Assembly: GCF_004341165.1 (NCBI RefSeq)
Contig: NZ_SLZR01000003.1
Coordinates: forward strand, 1-64,000
Direction: 5' to 3'
DNA from: Reinekea marinisedimentorum
GTDB taxonomy: Bacteria > Pseudomonadota > Gammaproteobacteria > Pseudomonadales > Natronospirillaceae
DNA: 64,000 nt
A model generated the notes under the pieces. The model saw nothing but the letters and a program-made list of their open reading frames with translations, was not told where the DNA came from and made no database searches. This document shows positions 8,352 through 17,420 of this stretch, one piece after another. The stretch's first letter is position 1, and every line of letters begins with the position of its first letter. Both the position numbers and the translations under genes were made by a program.

Positions 8352-9525
8352 GTGCCTGGACGATTTTTCACCACCGCTGAAGAAGATTCTCGGTCAGTTG
8401 TTGGCATTCGATACTGTCAGCCGACATTCCAACCTGGCCTTGATTGAATTTATCCAGGGTTACCTGAGCGATTTGGGTATTGAAGCGACCCTGATTTTCA
8501 ATGATGAGGGCTCTAAGGCCAATCTGTATGCCCGGCTGGGGCCGGAGGTTGACGGTGGTGTTTTATTGTCCGGCCATACAGATGTTGTACCGGTTGATGG
8601 TCAGGCATGGCGTGTGCCTCCCTTCCAGTTAACGGAGAGCGATGGCAGGTGTTATGGCCGGGGCAGTGCAGATATGAAAGGTTTCTTAGCTTGTGTGCTG
8701 GAGTCTGTCCCCAGTTTCCAGCAGGCAAACTTGCGCATGCCTCTGTATCTTGCATTTTCCTATGACGAAGAGGTTGGCTGCCTTGGAGTGCGCTCGCTGA
8801 TTGAACATTTAGGCTCGTCTGATAAAAAGCCAGCGATGTGTATTGTGGGTGAGCCAACGAACATGCAGCCGGTTTATGGGCATAAGGGTAAGACCGCAAT
8901 GCGTTGCCATGTTCATGGTCATGCCTGTCATTCAGCCTACGCACCGGAAGGTGTGAATGCTATTGAGTATGCTGCCAAACTGGTTAATAAACTGTCTGAT
9001 CTTTCCGACCAATTGAAAGCGGATAGCGATAGCCGCTTTGACCCTCCCTACAGTACATTGCATACCGGTGTGATATCTGGAGGAACCGCATTGAATATCG
9101 TGCCCAACCTCTGTCAGTTCGATATAGAGCTAAGATACCTGCCCCATGTCAATGCTCAACCGATCTTGGGTTCGTTAAAAAATTATGCAGAGTATTCGCT
9201 GAAGCCAGCTATGCAAGCGGTAAATGAGGATGCTGACATTGAGTTCGAATTGTTGGCGGAATACCCGCCGCTGCTGACCGAGCCACAATCTGATTTAGCA
9301 CAATGGGTTGCGCAATGGTCTGGTTGCAGTGATCTCGGTACTGTTTCATTTGGTACCGAAGGCGGACTGTTCGATAAGGCAGGCGTCGCAACCATAGTTT
9401 GTGGTCCGGGCAGTATGGACCAGGGCCATAAGGCTGATGAGTTTGTCTCTTTGGAGCAGCTTAAAAGCTGCTGTTCAATGTTAGCAAATCTTCGGCATTG
9501 GATGAGCGTGGAGCCTTCACAATGA
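8344..9525 (+). CDS. M20 family peptidase, ArgE-like N-acyl amino acid deacetylase
   Basis: A 393-residue metal-dependent hydrolase of the M20 family, closest in pattern to acetylornithine deacetylase. The two-zinc site is visible as LLSGHTDVVPVDG (metal His and Asp), GRGSADMKGF, the catalytic YDEEVG and the distal GPGSMDQGHKADEF. A dimerisation (lid) domain lies at about 180-290. I start it at ATG 8344, which overlaps the DUF1028 stop by 8 bp and has GGAG 9 nt upstream, rather than at 8329. It removes an acyl group from the nitrogen of an amino-acid-like compound in this family. In this cluster it is more likely catabolic than part of arginine synthesis, since no arg genes are adjacent. Confidence 0.88.
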   Translation: MSECLDDFSPPLKKILGQLLAFDTVSRHSNLALIEFIQGYLSDLGIEATLIFNDEGSKANLYARLGPEVDGGVLLSGHTDVVPVDGQAWRVPPFQLTESDGRCYGRGSADMKGFLACVLESVPSFQQANLRMPLYLAFSYDEEVGCLGVRSLIEHLGSSDKKPAMCIVGEPTNMQPVYGHKGKTAMRCHVHGHACHSAYAPEGVNAIEYAAKLVNKLSDLSDQLKADSDSRFDPPYSTLHTGVISGGTALNIVPNLCQFDIELRYLPHVNAQPILGSLKNYAEYSLKPAMQAVNEDADIEFELLAEYPPLLTEPQSDLAQWVAQWSGCSDLGTVSFGTEGGLFDKAGVATIVCGPGSMDQGHKADEFVSLEQLKSCCSMLANLRHWMSVEPSQ

Positions 9526-10553
9526 ACTGTGACAACCGTGTTGGTGTTATGCAGAAAAAGAAAGTTGTTTATTACAACATGCCGGGTGATTTGGCGTATG
9601 AGCGACAACTGCTGCGCCAATGGAAGATCGATGATTTGGAACTGGTGCAGGTATCCGGCCAGGATATGCTTAAAGATGTGAAAGATGCCGACTCACTGAC
9701 GCTGGAATACACCCGGGTAACCGCAGAGATACTAAAGAACCTACCGCAACTAAAGCTAATTGCCTTACAGAGTATCGGCTATGATGAAATCGACATAGAG
9801 GCCGCGGATGCCGAAGGTATCTATGTGACTAATACCCCTGGCTTCTGTGCCTATGAGGTGGCCAGCCATGTGATGGCGCTGCTTCTTAATTTGAACCGGC
9901 AGATTAGTTTTTACCACCAAGCTGTAAAGAGTGGGTTGGGGGTGCCATCCGCAGTAACCGGGCTGGAACGCTTGCGGGGTAAAACTTGCGGCATTGTTTC
10001 CTTTGGCTCTATTGCTCGCGAGTTAGTGCCCATGCTGCAGGGTTTTGGAATAGATGTCGTATTTTATAGCCGAACAAAAAAAGAGTCGGAATCCAAACTG
10101 TTTGGCATAACTCAGTGTGATTCACTTGAGGCGTTGCTGAGTCAGTCTGACATAGTGTCATTGCATACACCGTTAAACGAAGACACAAGGCATATGATGA
10201 ATGACCGGCTTTTCTCATTAATGAAAGAGGGCGCAATTTTTATCAATACTGCTCGTGGTGCTCTGGTAGACGAAGAAGCGCTAATTAAAAGCCTGAAGTC
10301 GAAAAAAATAGCTGCAGCCGGGTTGGATGTGATGAATGATGAAAATAACTACGACAGCGAGCTGCTTCATCTGGACAATGTCATCGTAACACCACACGTT
10401 GGCTATTTATCGAACGAATCCACACTGGAAAGTAAGAAAACGGCGCTGGAACAAATTATTTCCGTACTTTCTAAAGGGCGTGCGCCGGATCATGCAGTTA
10501 ATAAAAACAAAGCCATACTGAGAATTTCAAAACAGGTTTCTAACACAGAGTAG
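9522..10553 (+). CDS. D-isomer-specific 2-hydroxyacid dehydrogenase
   Basis: A 343-residue NAD(P)-dependent dehydrogenase of the D-2-hydroxyacid family (glyoxylate/hydroxypyruvate reductase type). The cofactor domain shows GKTCGIVSFGSIARELV, a divergent GxGxxG fingerprint (GSI in place of the usual GxIG). Catalytic residues are seen as Arg in NTARGALVDEEAL, Glu in LDVMNDEN and His in VTPHVGYLS. The ATG at 9522 overlaps the stop of the deacetylase gene as ATGA and has GGAG 8 nt upstream, so I prefer it to TTG 9498. Last gene of the plus-strand set; it probably interconverts a keto and a hydroxy acid released by the pathway. Confidence 0.88.
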   Translation: MNCDNRVGVMQKKKVVYYNMPGDLAYERQLLRQWKIDDLELVQVSGQDMLKDVKDADSLTLEYTRVTAEILKNLPQLKLIALQSIGYDEIDIEAADAEGIYVTNTPGFCAYEVASHVMALLLNLNRQISFYHQAVKSGLGVPSAVTGLERLRGKTCGIVSFGSIARELVPMLQGFGIDVVFYSRTKKESESKLFGITQCDSLEALLSQSDIVSLHTPLNEDTRHMMNDRLFSLMKEGAIFINTARGALVDEEALIKSLKSKKIAAAGLDVMNDENNYDSELLHLDNVIVTPHVGYLSNESTLESKKTALEQIISVLSKGRAPDHAVNKNKAILRISKQVSNTE

Positions 10554-10563
10554 CTGCCTGCTA

Positions 10564-10734
10564 TCAGCCTTTAAACCGATCATACGGAAAGCCAGAGTCA
10601 ACAGACGGAAGGTCAGTAAAGTCAAAGTACTCGAAGTACTCAGTGGTGAGCCAGAAGAGATGGGCATGATGATGCAACTGCGTGGAAAGATAGTTCGCTA
10701 AAGCCTTATCTCTAGTGGCTGCAACGATATGGAA
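10564..10734 (-). pseudogene. C-terminal remnant of an unidentified protein
   Basis: Between two plus-strand genes, the minus strand holds 56 sense codons ending in TGA with markedly protein-like sequence, for example HAHLFWLTTEYFEYFDF and LPSVDSGFPYDRFKG, rich in aromatic residues. It is closed upstream by TAA at 10737-10735, with no ATG and no ribosome site. The only internal candidate start is a TTG. I read it as the tail of a broken gene. Family not recognised. The interval has no other gene. Confidence 0.4.
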
Positions 10735-10832
10735 TTATGTTAAAGTGGCGTAAATGATAATTGCTTGCATTTGGGTGGGTGTAATATTGCACACGCAAGC
10801 AGACTAATGAGCACTGCGCTAATACTGATTCT

Positions 10833-11774
10833 ATGATGACCCAGACACTGGCTAGCCAAAACCCAACCGATGCGTTGATTACTCAATTGAGCGCAGGCAA
10901 AGCTGTTGCGCTTGGTGATGCGCACTGGTACGGCGATATTTTTGAACAAATTACGGATTTGGTTTTATCGGATGCTGTGCTTGCAGTTTGCCATACCCTG
11001 GTTCTGGAAATGGGCGCACGTTCGCATCAGGCCTGGCTGAATGATTACCTGTGTGGAAAGGCAGATAATGAAGCCGGTCGGCTGCAACAACTGCTGCTCG
11101 ATAGCCTGGTCTTTCCTGCCTGGTTCGCACCATGCTATCTGCAGTTTTTTAAGCGGCTGCGTAAAAAAAACCGGAAAAGAACGGCCTCTGGGCAGCCGTC
11201 TATCCGTGTGTTGTTGGCAGAGCCAGAATTTAGCTGGTGCGAGATTCGCACGGTTCAGCAATACCGCATGCTTTGCGCGCAGCGCGACCAATCCTTATTT
11301 GAAGCCGTACACGGCCTGCAGGCAGAAAACCAGTCGTGCATTGTGCTGTGCGGTGCCTGGCATATTTTAAAGCAAACACCTGATGGCATGCCGTCTAGCT
11401 TTGGTGCTTTGATGCAGAGCGCACATGCCGAGTGTTTTTTTTCAATTTGGCCGCATATGCAAATGCAGGCGCCCGCGCACTTGTCCCAGCAGCAGTTGCC
11501 AGTGCTGATCGATTGTCGGCAATCGGCGCTTGGGGATTTGCCTTTGAGTGAAATAGTTCCTGCAATGCGCCAAGACGGTCGCGCAGTGGCAATTACAGTT
11601 CGTGATGCTGTTGATGGCTATCTTTATCTTGGCCCGCAGAAGCGACGCAGTGATTATGACTTTTCCATTTGGCAGGGGATAGATGCCCAGCTGGTGGTGG
11701 AGCGTGCTCGCTTACTGGGTGAGCGCCAACGAATGGTTGTTGAGCAGGTGCTATCTGCTGTTGTACAGGGTTAA
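10833..11774 (+). CDS. Hypothetical protein, possible TIKI/EreA/ChaN-like fold
   Basis: A 313-residue soluble protein with no signal peptide or membrane segment. I do not recognise a named family. The N-terminal AVALGDAHWYGDIFEQITDLV followed by VLEMGARSHQAWLNDYLCG resembles the GE/DxH...E pattern of the TIKI/EreA/ChaN superfamily, and a later IVLCGAWHILKQTP provides another possible ligand histidine. These are the usual positions of metal or haem ligands in that group. Two adjacent ATGs start the gene and no strong Shine-Dalgarno is visible. It stands alone, separated from the PTS operon by a bidirectional terminator. Function unknown. Confidence 0.6.
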   Translation: MMTQTLASQNPTDALITQLSAGKAVALGDAHWYGDIFEQITDLVLSDAVLAVCHTLVLEMGARSHQAWLNDYLCGKADNEAGRLQQLLLDSLVFPAWFAPCYLQFFKRLRKKNRKRTASGQPSIRVLLAEPEFSWCEIRTVQQYRMLCAQRDQSLFEAVHGLQAENQSCIVLCGAWHILKQTPDGMPSSFGALMQSAHAECFFSIWPHMQMQAPAHLSQQQLPVLIDCRQSALGDLPLSEIVPAMRQDGRAVAITVRDAVDGYLYLGPQKRRSDYDFSIWQGIDAQLVVERARLLGERQRMVVEQVLSAVVQG

Positions 11775-11929
11775 CAGCTGATCTGTAAGTCTTGAAGTAA
11801 AGTTCATAGGCGGGGCAAGTGTTGCTGGCCTAAGATCCAGATGGGCGTAGTCAATTTAATAGCAGCGACGGCAGTGACAGTATTGGTTTTCAGAAGCGTC
11901 TGGTGGTCGGCGGGTGTCTTACAAAAAAT

Positions 11930-11958
11930 GGTGCGCTGAATAATAAAGCGCACCTTTT
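11930..11958. terminator. Bidirectional rho-independent terminator
   Basis: GGTGCGCT and AGCGCACC form an 8-bp perfect stem with a 9-nt AT-rich loop, preceded by an A-tract and followed by a T-tract. It sits between the convergent hypothetical gene and the PTS fusion gene and can stop transcription from both sides. Confidence 0.8.
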
Positions 11959-12002
11959 GTTTGGGTTAGTATTTTTGCGTTGTTTCTGCTCGTGAAACCG
12001 AC

Positions 12003-14678
12003 TTACTTGCTGTTGCCGGTGAAGGATGTCAGCAGCTCTCTAACTTCATCAGAGGTTGCTGAATTCAGGCATTGTTGTAATAGCGTCTGGCAGGCGCGAC
12101 TGTCCAGTTGTCGTATCCGTTGCTTAACTTCGGCAATGACTGGGGCAGATACAGATAGCTCACTCAACCCCATACCCACCAGAAGCGGGGTGGCGTCGAG
12201 ATCACCGGCTAAGCCACCACACAGGCCTACCCAGACGCCTTTTTCTTGGGCGGCTGTTGCGGCCATACTCATCAGGCGCAACAGACCCGGGTTAAGCGGG
12301 TCGGCCAGGTAGTCTAACCCGGCATGACCGCGGTCGACGGCTGTTACATATTGCGCCAGATCGTTCGAGCCAATTGAGAAGAAATCAACCTCTCTGGCGA
12401 ACGTATCTGCCTGCAGCGCTGCGGAGGGCACTTCTATCATAATTCCCAGCGGGCAGAGCGGGATACTCAGTTCTTCAGCTATGGTTTTAGCAAAGGCTTT
12501 TACTACCCGGAATTCCTGAACAGTGGTAATCATTGGCAGCATGATCTTCATTGGACCATGAACACTGGCACGTAGAAGGGCCCTGAGTTGTTGTCGCAAT
12601 ATTGCTGGCTTGCAAATGCCTACCCGAATGCCGCGCTCGCCCAGGAAGGGGTTTTCCTCTGCAGGGAGTGGCAGGTAGGGCAGAGGCTTGTCGCCACCAA
12701 CATCCAGTGTGCGCACAATAAGTGGTCGGCCGTCCAGAGCACCGAGAATAGCCCGGTATGTCTGGTACTGTTCTTCTTCATCTGGAGGTGTTGGGCGGTC
12801 CAGGAATAAAAATTCTGAACGAAGCAGGCCGACACCGTCGGTGCCCAAGTTGACTGCCTGAGATGCTTCAGCATCATTGGCGATATTAGCGGCAACCTCA
12901 ATCTCTATGCCGTCCAGGGTGATCGCAGCGTCATGCGCCTGTCTGGATGCGATATCGCGATTATCTGCTCTGCGCTGCTGTTCCTGCTTCAGTTGCGCGA
13001 GCTTTTGATCATCTGGTTCGAGCTCAACGCTTGCGCTATCGGCCTGTACCAGCAGCATGGTGCCTTCTTCGATGCTGTGGATACGCTCACCCAGGGCAAA
13101 CACGGCGGGGATACCCTTGGCGCGCGCGATGATGGCGCCATGTGAAAAGGCGCCGCCATGGCAGGCTACAACAGCTTGTATGCGACCGGCATCAAGGCTG
13201 GCGGCTACCGAAGGGATCAGCTCATCGACCACGACAACGCTGCCGGCCGGAAGTGAAGCAAGATCCTGAGGCTGGCCACGCAGCACACGTAAGACTCGTA
13301 ACCGCACATCCCGAAGGTCGGCAGCTCGTCCGGCCAGCAGGGAGTTGTCCAGGTTGAGCAGGGTTTTAATCTGGCTTTCCAGGGCTTCAAAGATTGCCTG
13401 CTCAGCGTTCACACCGCTGCTAATAGATTGAAGGCACTGAGATTCCAGCTCTTTGTCTTTCAAAAAGCCTATCTGCGCGGTGAATATTTCAGCAGATTCA
13501 GCAGAGCTTTCGGCTAACTGTTGCAGTCCGCTTATGGCCTGCGAAATAGCCTCTTTGAATTTGGCTTGTTCCTGTTCAATATTACTGACCGTTGAAGCAT
13601 CAGGCTCGATGGCATCTGTGAGTATCCGGGCATTACCCCAGCCCAGTCCTGGTGAGGCTTTAACGCCTTTCCAAACGTTGCCCTCCGCTGCTGAGGTGTT
13701 AATTAGTGGGGGTTCCTGCTCCCAATTAACCTGGCTTGCAGTGTCTGTTGCTGCCTGTATGTTATCGCCAAGACCATCACGGATCGCCTGGGATATCGCT
13801 TCAATGGCTTCTTCAGCCTGCTCGCCCTGGGCCTGAATCTCTACCTTGTCGCCGCAATGAGTGTTTAGCGCCATCAGTTGAACAATGCTTTCGGCGCTGG
13901 CTTTCTGGCCCTCTTTAGTCACGCTGATTCTGGCCTGATATTCACCTGCTAGCGCAACCAGTTGCGAGGCTGGTCGTGCATGCCAGCCCTGCGGGTTAGG
14001 GATTTGAACCTGAGTGGTAACCATCGGGCCGTAGCTTTCGTGCCCGGCGTCTTTAGCTTTGGTTACAGCCTTCCAGTGGGCGGTCATTACCACTCCGTCG
14101 TTGGCAACTACCTCACCCTGAACTGACTCAATAGATTGCAGTTGCTTTTTGTTCGTTAGCAGAATCAGGGTGATTGAGCTGGTTGCCTCAGCTTTAATCA
14201 GTGCCAGATCGAACGAGATCAGTGGTTCACCGGCGCCTACTCGCTGACCTGCTTTGACCAGAACCTGAAACCCTTTGCCCTTCATGGCAACAGTATCGAT
14301 GCCAATATGGATGAGCAGGTCTGCTCCCTCCTTATTGCGCAAATTGATAGCGTGACCGGTTGCCTCTACAGATATAACAGTGGCTTCGCAGGGGGAGGTA
14401 AGCACTGAGTTGGTGGGTTCTATGGCAATACCATCGCCGACGACACGCTGCGCAAAGGCTGGATCAGGCACCGCTTCTAATGGAATTATTTTGCCGCTCA
14501 AGGGTGCTTCGAATTGGCTGCTGCCGGACGGCACTGTAATTTCTTCAGGTGCAGAAGGCTGGCTGGCCACCGTCGCCACTGGCGCTGCATTTTCATTCGC
14601 GCCTGTATTTGGGTGTTCTGCGTTGCGGCGTAAAAGCCAGTCGATCATTTGCATCAGTGGGGAGCGTGTATCAGACAT
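12003..14678 (-). CDS. PTS fusion protein EIIA(Glc)-HPr-Enzyme I
   Basis: An 891-residue cytoplasmic multiphosphoryl transfer protein combining three PTS components. Residues about 55-200 are a glucose-type EIIA with the phosphorylation histidine H124 in LLIHIGIDTV. Residues about 218-305 are HPr with active H233 in GWHARPAS. Residues about 335-885 are Enzyme I with H513 in GGAFSHGAIIARAKG and the C-terminal PEP domain (LCGGLAGD). It takes phosphate from PEP and passes it to the EIIBC encoded in the same operon, which lacks its own EIIA. The operon therefore carries a complete private PTS chain. The same order is known in NagF-like proteins. Third and last gene of the operon, 18 bp after the hydrolase gene. 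Confidence 0.93.
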   Translation of the reverse strand: MSDTRSPLMQMIDWLLRRNAEHPNTGANENAAPVATVASQPSAPEEITVPSGSSQFEAPLSGKIIPLEAVPDPAFAQRVVGDGIAIEPTNSVLTSPCEATVISVEATGHAINLRNKEGADLLIHIGIDTVAMKGKGFQVLVKAGQRVGAGEPLISFDLALIKAEATSSITLILLTNKKQLQSIESVQGEVVANDGVVMTAHWKAVTKAKDAGHESYGPMVTTQVQIPNPQGWHARPASQLVALAGEYQARISVTKEGQKASAESIVQLMALNTHCGDKVEIQAQGEQAEEAIEAISQAIRDGLGDNIQAATDTASQVNWEQEPPLINTSAAEGNVWKGVKASPGLGWGNARILTDAIEPDASTVSNIEQEQAKFKEAISQAISGLQQLAESSAESAEIFTAQIGFLKDKELESQCLQSISSGVNAEQAIFEALESQIKTLLNLDNSLLAGRAADLRDVRLRVLRVLRGQPQDLASLPAGSVVVVDELIPSVAASLDAGRIQAVVACHGGAFSHGAIIARAKGIPAVFALGERIHSIEEGTMLLVQADSASVELEPDDQKLAQLKQEQQRRADNRDIASRQAHDAAITLDGIEIEVAANIANDAEASQAVNLGTDGVGLLRSEFLFLDRPTPPDEEEQYQTYRAILGALDGRPLIVRTLDVGGDKPLPYLPLPAEENPFLGERGIRVGICKPAILRQQLRALLRASVHGPMKIMLPMITTVQEFRVVKAFAKTIAEELSIPLCPLGIMIEVPSAALQADTFAREVDFFSIGSNDLAQYVTAVDRGHAGLDYLADPLNPGLLRLMSMAATAAQEKGVWVGLCGGLAGDLDATPLLVGMGLSELSVSAPVIAEVKQRIRQLDSRACQTLLQQCLNSATSDEVRELLTSFTGNSK

Positions 14679-14696
14679 TGTATTCTCCAGATTCTG

Positions 14697-15689
14697 TTAC
14701 TTTACAACTAATAGCTGATTGTTCTCGCCTGTTTCAATTTTCATTGGGTGTGCGAGCGTATAGGCGGCGGCATTTTCAGCGTATTGCGTACCTTCATCGG
14801 CTCCGGCCCGCCAACTCCAGAGAGTTAGCTGCCCATTTTCATCGCGCCAGAATCGGGCTGTATAAAGTGCATCGTCAGACGTCAGCAGGGCTGAGTCATG
14901 AGCGGGTAACACGAACTCACCTTCCAGGCTGTCTGACACCAGATAGCGAACGCCCGTAACTGGTGTGTCATGATGAGAGCCGCTCGGATGGTGCCAAGTT
15001 TCTTTGACAGCAAACAGCATGTACCAACAGCCCTTGTGCTGAATGACATCCGGTACTTCCATATCTGTATACCGCCGCGGATCAGCAGCAGGCGGCAATA
15101 CCTTCCAGTTAATCAAATCCTGTGAATAGGCTCGGCCAATAGCTCCGCGTTTCAGCGGGTCACCCTGTTGGGCACGGCAGGTGAAGAAGGCGTAAAAACC
15201 ACCTTTTTCGTCTGCAACAATACAGGGGTCGCGCCAGCCCAGATGCTTATTAAAAGCCTCTTGCTGAGTTTCATAAGGAGCACCGGGGCAGCTAAGGATT
15301 GGGTTGGCTGGGTGCTTGGTCCAGTTCACCAAATCCGTAGATGTGGCCACACCGATTCTCTGTGTGTGTCCAATATAGCCATCTTCAGCTACGTCACTTT
15401 GGCAACGCGCTGTGTAGAAAAGGTAATAGATGCCATCGTGTTTCAGGGTGTAGCCGGTCCACAGTGATACAGAATCCCAGGCTTTGGGGTCTGAATTCCT
15501 TTGCAGAATGATGCCCTGGTCTTGCCATTCACCACCGGTGGTTCGCTTTGCCATAGCGATAGCCGAGCTTCTGTGGCGCGAACGAGGAGTGCAGGATTCT
15601 GGCGCTGTCAAATAGAACAGGTACTCGTTTGTACCTTCTCTGTACAACCAGAAATCCCAGAGATAGCGATTATCGTCTGGTTTAAACAT
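14697..15689 (-). CDS. GH32-like beta-fructosidase (probable sucrose-6-phosphate hydrolase role)
   Basis: A 330-residue five-bladed beta-propeller glycosidase, probably clan GH-J. Three acidic positions match the GH32/GH68 plan: D12 in LWDFWLY as nucleophile, R153-D154 in GWRDPCIV as the stabilising RDP motif, and E211 in DMEVPDVI, equivalent to the ECP acid/base motif with Cys replaced by Val. The usual WMNDPNG N-terminal motif is absent. There is no signal peptide, so it acts in the cytoplasm. It is shorter than classical ScrB because the C-terminal beta-sandwich of GH32 is missing. Placed between EIIBC and the PTS fusion gene, it most likely hydrolyses the phosphorylated sugar made by the transporter. 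A GH43-type activity cannot be excluded. Confidence 0.75.
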   Translation of the reverse strand: MFKPDDNRYLWDFWLYREGTNEYLFYLTAPESCTPRSRHRSSAIAMAKRTTGGEWQDQGIILQRNSDPKAWDSVSLWTGYTLKHDGIYYLFYTARCQSDVAEDGYIGHTQRIGVATSTDLVNWTKHPANPILSCPGAPYETQQEAFNKHLGWRDPCIVADEKGGFYAFFTCRAQQGDPLKRGAIGRAYSQDLINWKVLPPAADPRRYTDMEVPDVIQHKGCWYMLFAVKETWHHPSGSHHDTPVTGVRYLVSDSLEGEFVLPAHDSALLTSDDALYTARFWRDENGQLTLWSWRAGADEGTQYAENAAAYTLAHPMKIETGENNQLLVVK

Positions 15690-15764
15690 CTTTGAATCTC
15701 TGTATGTCGGGCGGGCACAGTTTGATTTGATAGTGCCCGCCGGGTTTGCGTGTTATTGCGTGTT

Positions 15765-17159
15765 TTAGTCGTCAGCACCGCCAATGCGCATTGCTGCCAC
15801 AGGGGTGATAAGGATGGTGACCAGGCAGGAGGCCACAAACGCGAGAATCATGCCGATAATATAAGGCAGCAGTGAACTGCCGGCGATGGCCAGTGCGGGT
15901 ATGCCTGTCAGCCCGATGCCGGTAAAGCCAACCTTCATCAGCACAATGAAGCAGCCAGATACTGCACCACCAATGGCAGCACCAATGAACGGGCGAACCA
16001 GACGCAGGTTGACACCAAAGATGGCCGGTTCTGTTATGCCCAGCATGCAGGTTAGAGAGGCCGGCAGTGCAAGAGCCTTAAGCTTTTCATCGCGGGTGCG
16101 CAGGAACACGCCCATTGCCGCACCGCCCTGAGAGACATTTGCAACAGCCCAGATAGGCAGCAGGAAGTTGATCGCAATATCGGCATTTGCCAGAAGGCCA
16201 GCTTCAATAGCGTGGAAGCTATGGTGAACACCAGAGATAACAATGGTGGAATAAAGGCCTCCGAAAACCAAACCAGCCAGCGGGCCAGCTTTGTCATACA
16301 ACGCCTGAAGCCCGAAAGAAAGGCCGTCGCCCAAAATGCGGCCGGCTGGGCCAAGCAGCAACAGTGCAATCAAACCGGTAATCAGAACGGTCAGCAGCGG
16401 CGTAACGAGCAGGTCTGCCCAATCGGGAGTGACCTTGCGAATTCCGCGTTCAACATAACTCATAGCCCATATGACCAGAAGTACAGGAAGTACAGTGCCC
16501 TGATAGCCAATCATCGCAATATTGAAGCCGAACAGATCGATGGTGTTTTGAACACCGCCGCCCATCGTCCAAGCGTTTTGCAATGCCGGGTGGATCATGA
16601 TTCCGGCGACAACAATGGCCAGAACCGGGCTGGTTTTAAACTCTCTGGCCGCGCTGTATGCAATTAATATAGGCAGGAACACAAAGGCTGTATTAGAGAA
16701 CATATCCAGCAGCGTAATAGCCGCGGAGTCAGCAGCCAGCCAGTTGTAGGTTTTTACCATGCCCAGCAAGCCCATTAATAAGCCAGAGGCAACGATAGCC
16801 GGGATAATAGGTACGAAAATATTGGACAGCAGCCGCGCTAATCTCTGAATAGGGTTCATGTTAGCCATGGCGGCTTTTTTGAGCTCTTCATTGCTGGATT
16901 CTGTCAGCTGCGAGCCATACTTGCTTGCGATAGCGCCGTGGATGCGGTTTACAACGCCAGTGCCCAAAATGATCTGAAATTGACCCTGGTGGCTAAAGCA
17001 GCCATCGACCGCGTCTAATTCTTCTACCTTGGCTTTATTTGCAAGGGATTCGTCTTTTAATACGAATCGAAGGCGGGTTGCACAGTGGGCCATGGTTTCG
17101 ATATTGCCAACACCACCGACGGCGTCAACCAGATGGGCTGCAATTAGTTCATCGTTCAT
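15765..17159 (-). CDS. scrA: PTS EIIBC, sucrose/beta-glucoside type
   Basis: A 464-residue inner-membrane sugar permease. The N-terminal EIIB domain has the phosphorylation cysteine C26 in AHCATRLRF. The EIIC domain from about residue 105 has around ten membrane helices, with the conserved GITEPAIFGV segment near the C-terminal third. It transports and phosphorylates a disaccharide such as sucrose and must obtain phosphate from the EIIA of the fusion protein encoded in the same operon. The neighbouring fructosidase and the LacI repressor support sucrose or another fructoside. First gene of the minus-strand operon, with an operator about 100 bp upstream. The symbol follows family resemblance; trehalose or a beta-glucoside remains possible. 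Confidence 0.82.
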   Translation of the reverse strand: MNDELIAAHLVDAVGGVGNIETMAHCATRLRFVLKDESLANKAKVEELDAVDGCFSHQGQFQIILGTGVVNRIHGAIASKYGSQLTESSNEELKKAAMANMNPIQRLARLLSNIFVPIIPAIVASGLLMGLLGMVKTYNWLAADSAAITLLDMFSNTAFVFLPILIAYSAAREFKTSPVLAIVVAGIMIHPALQNAWTMGGGVQNTIDLFGFNIAMIGYQGTVLPVLLVIWAMSYVERGIRKVTPDWADLLVTPLLTVLITGLIALLLLGPAGRILGDGLSFGLQALYDKAGPLAGLVFGGLYSTIVISGVHHSFHAIEAGLLANADIAINFLLPIWAVANVSQGGAAMGVFLRTRDEKLKALALPASLTCMLGITEPAIFGVNLRLVRPFIGAAIGGAVSGCFIVLMKVGFTGIGLTGIPALAIAGSSLLPYIIGMILAFVASCLVTILITPVAAMRIGGADD

Positions 17160-17257
17160 AACGTTTTCTCTTTTGTGTCAGAAGGAGAGCTTTCATCTCT
17201 CTAGTTGTTGTTTTTAATTTCATTCGCTGGCTAGCGATACGGGTTATTTTTATAAAT

Positions 17258-17269
17258 GGGAACGTTCCC
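17258..17269. promoter_or_regulatory. LacI-family operator O1
   Basis: GGGAACGTTCCC is a perfect 12-bp palindrome about 100 bp upstream of the EIIBC start. The central CG step and palindromic form are typical of LacI/GalR operators. It is almost certainly a site for the divergent LacI-type repressor. Confidence 0.75.
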
Positions 17270-17408
17270 GTTATTTGGCGAATTTAATCATTATGATTGC
17301 GGGCCAGTCAACGCTGGCAGCGCAAAAAAGTATATTAATTAGCCATTGGTCAGTGATATATCGTTATAAATACTGATTTATGTCACATATGTGCCCTTGT
17401 GATTATAA

Positions 17409-17420
17409 GGGATCGTTCCC
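17409..17420. promoter_or_regulatory. LacI-family operator O2
   Basis: GGGATCGTTCCC differs from the perfect upstream palindrome at one position and lies 151 bp from it, about 190 bp before the repressor gene. The spacing would permit DNA looping and autoregulation by the LacI-type protein. Confidence 0.65.

Noticed and set aside
8344-9525. Arginine biosynthesis locus from the ArgE-like gene
   Set aside because: No other arg gene is nearby; the neighbours form a catabolic set.
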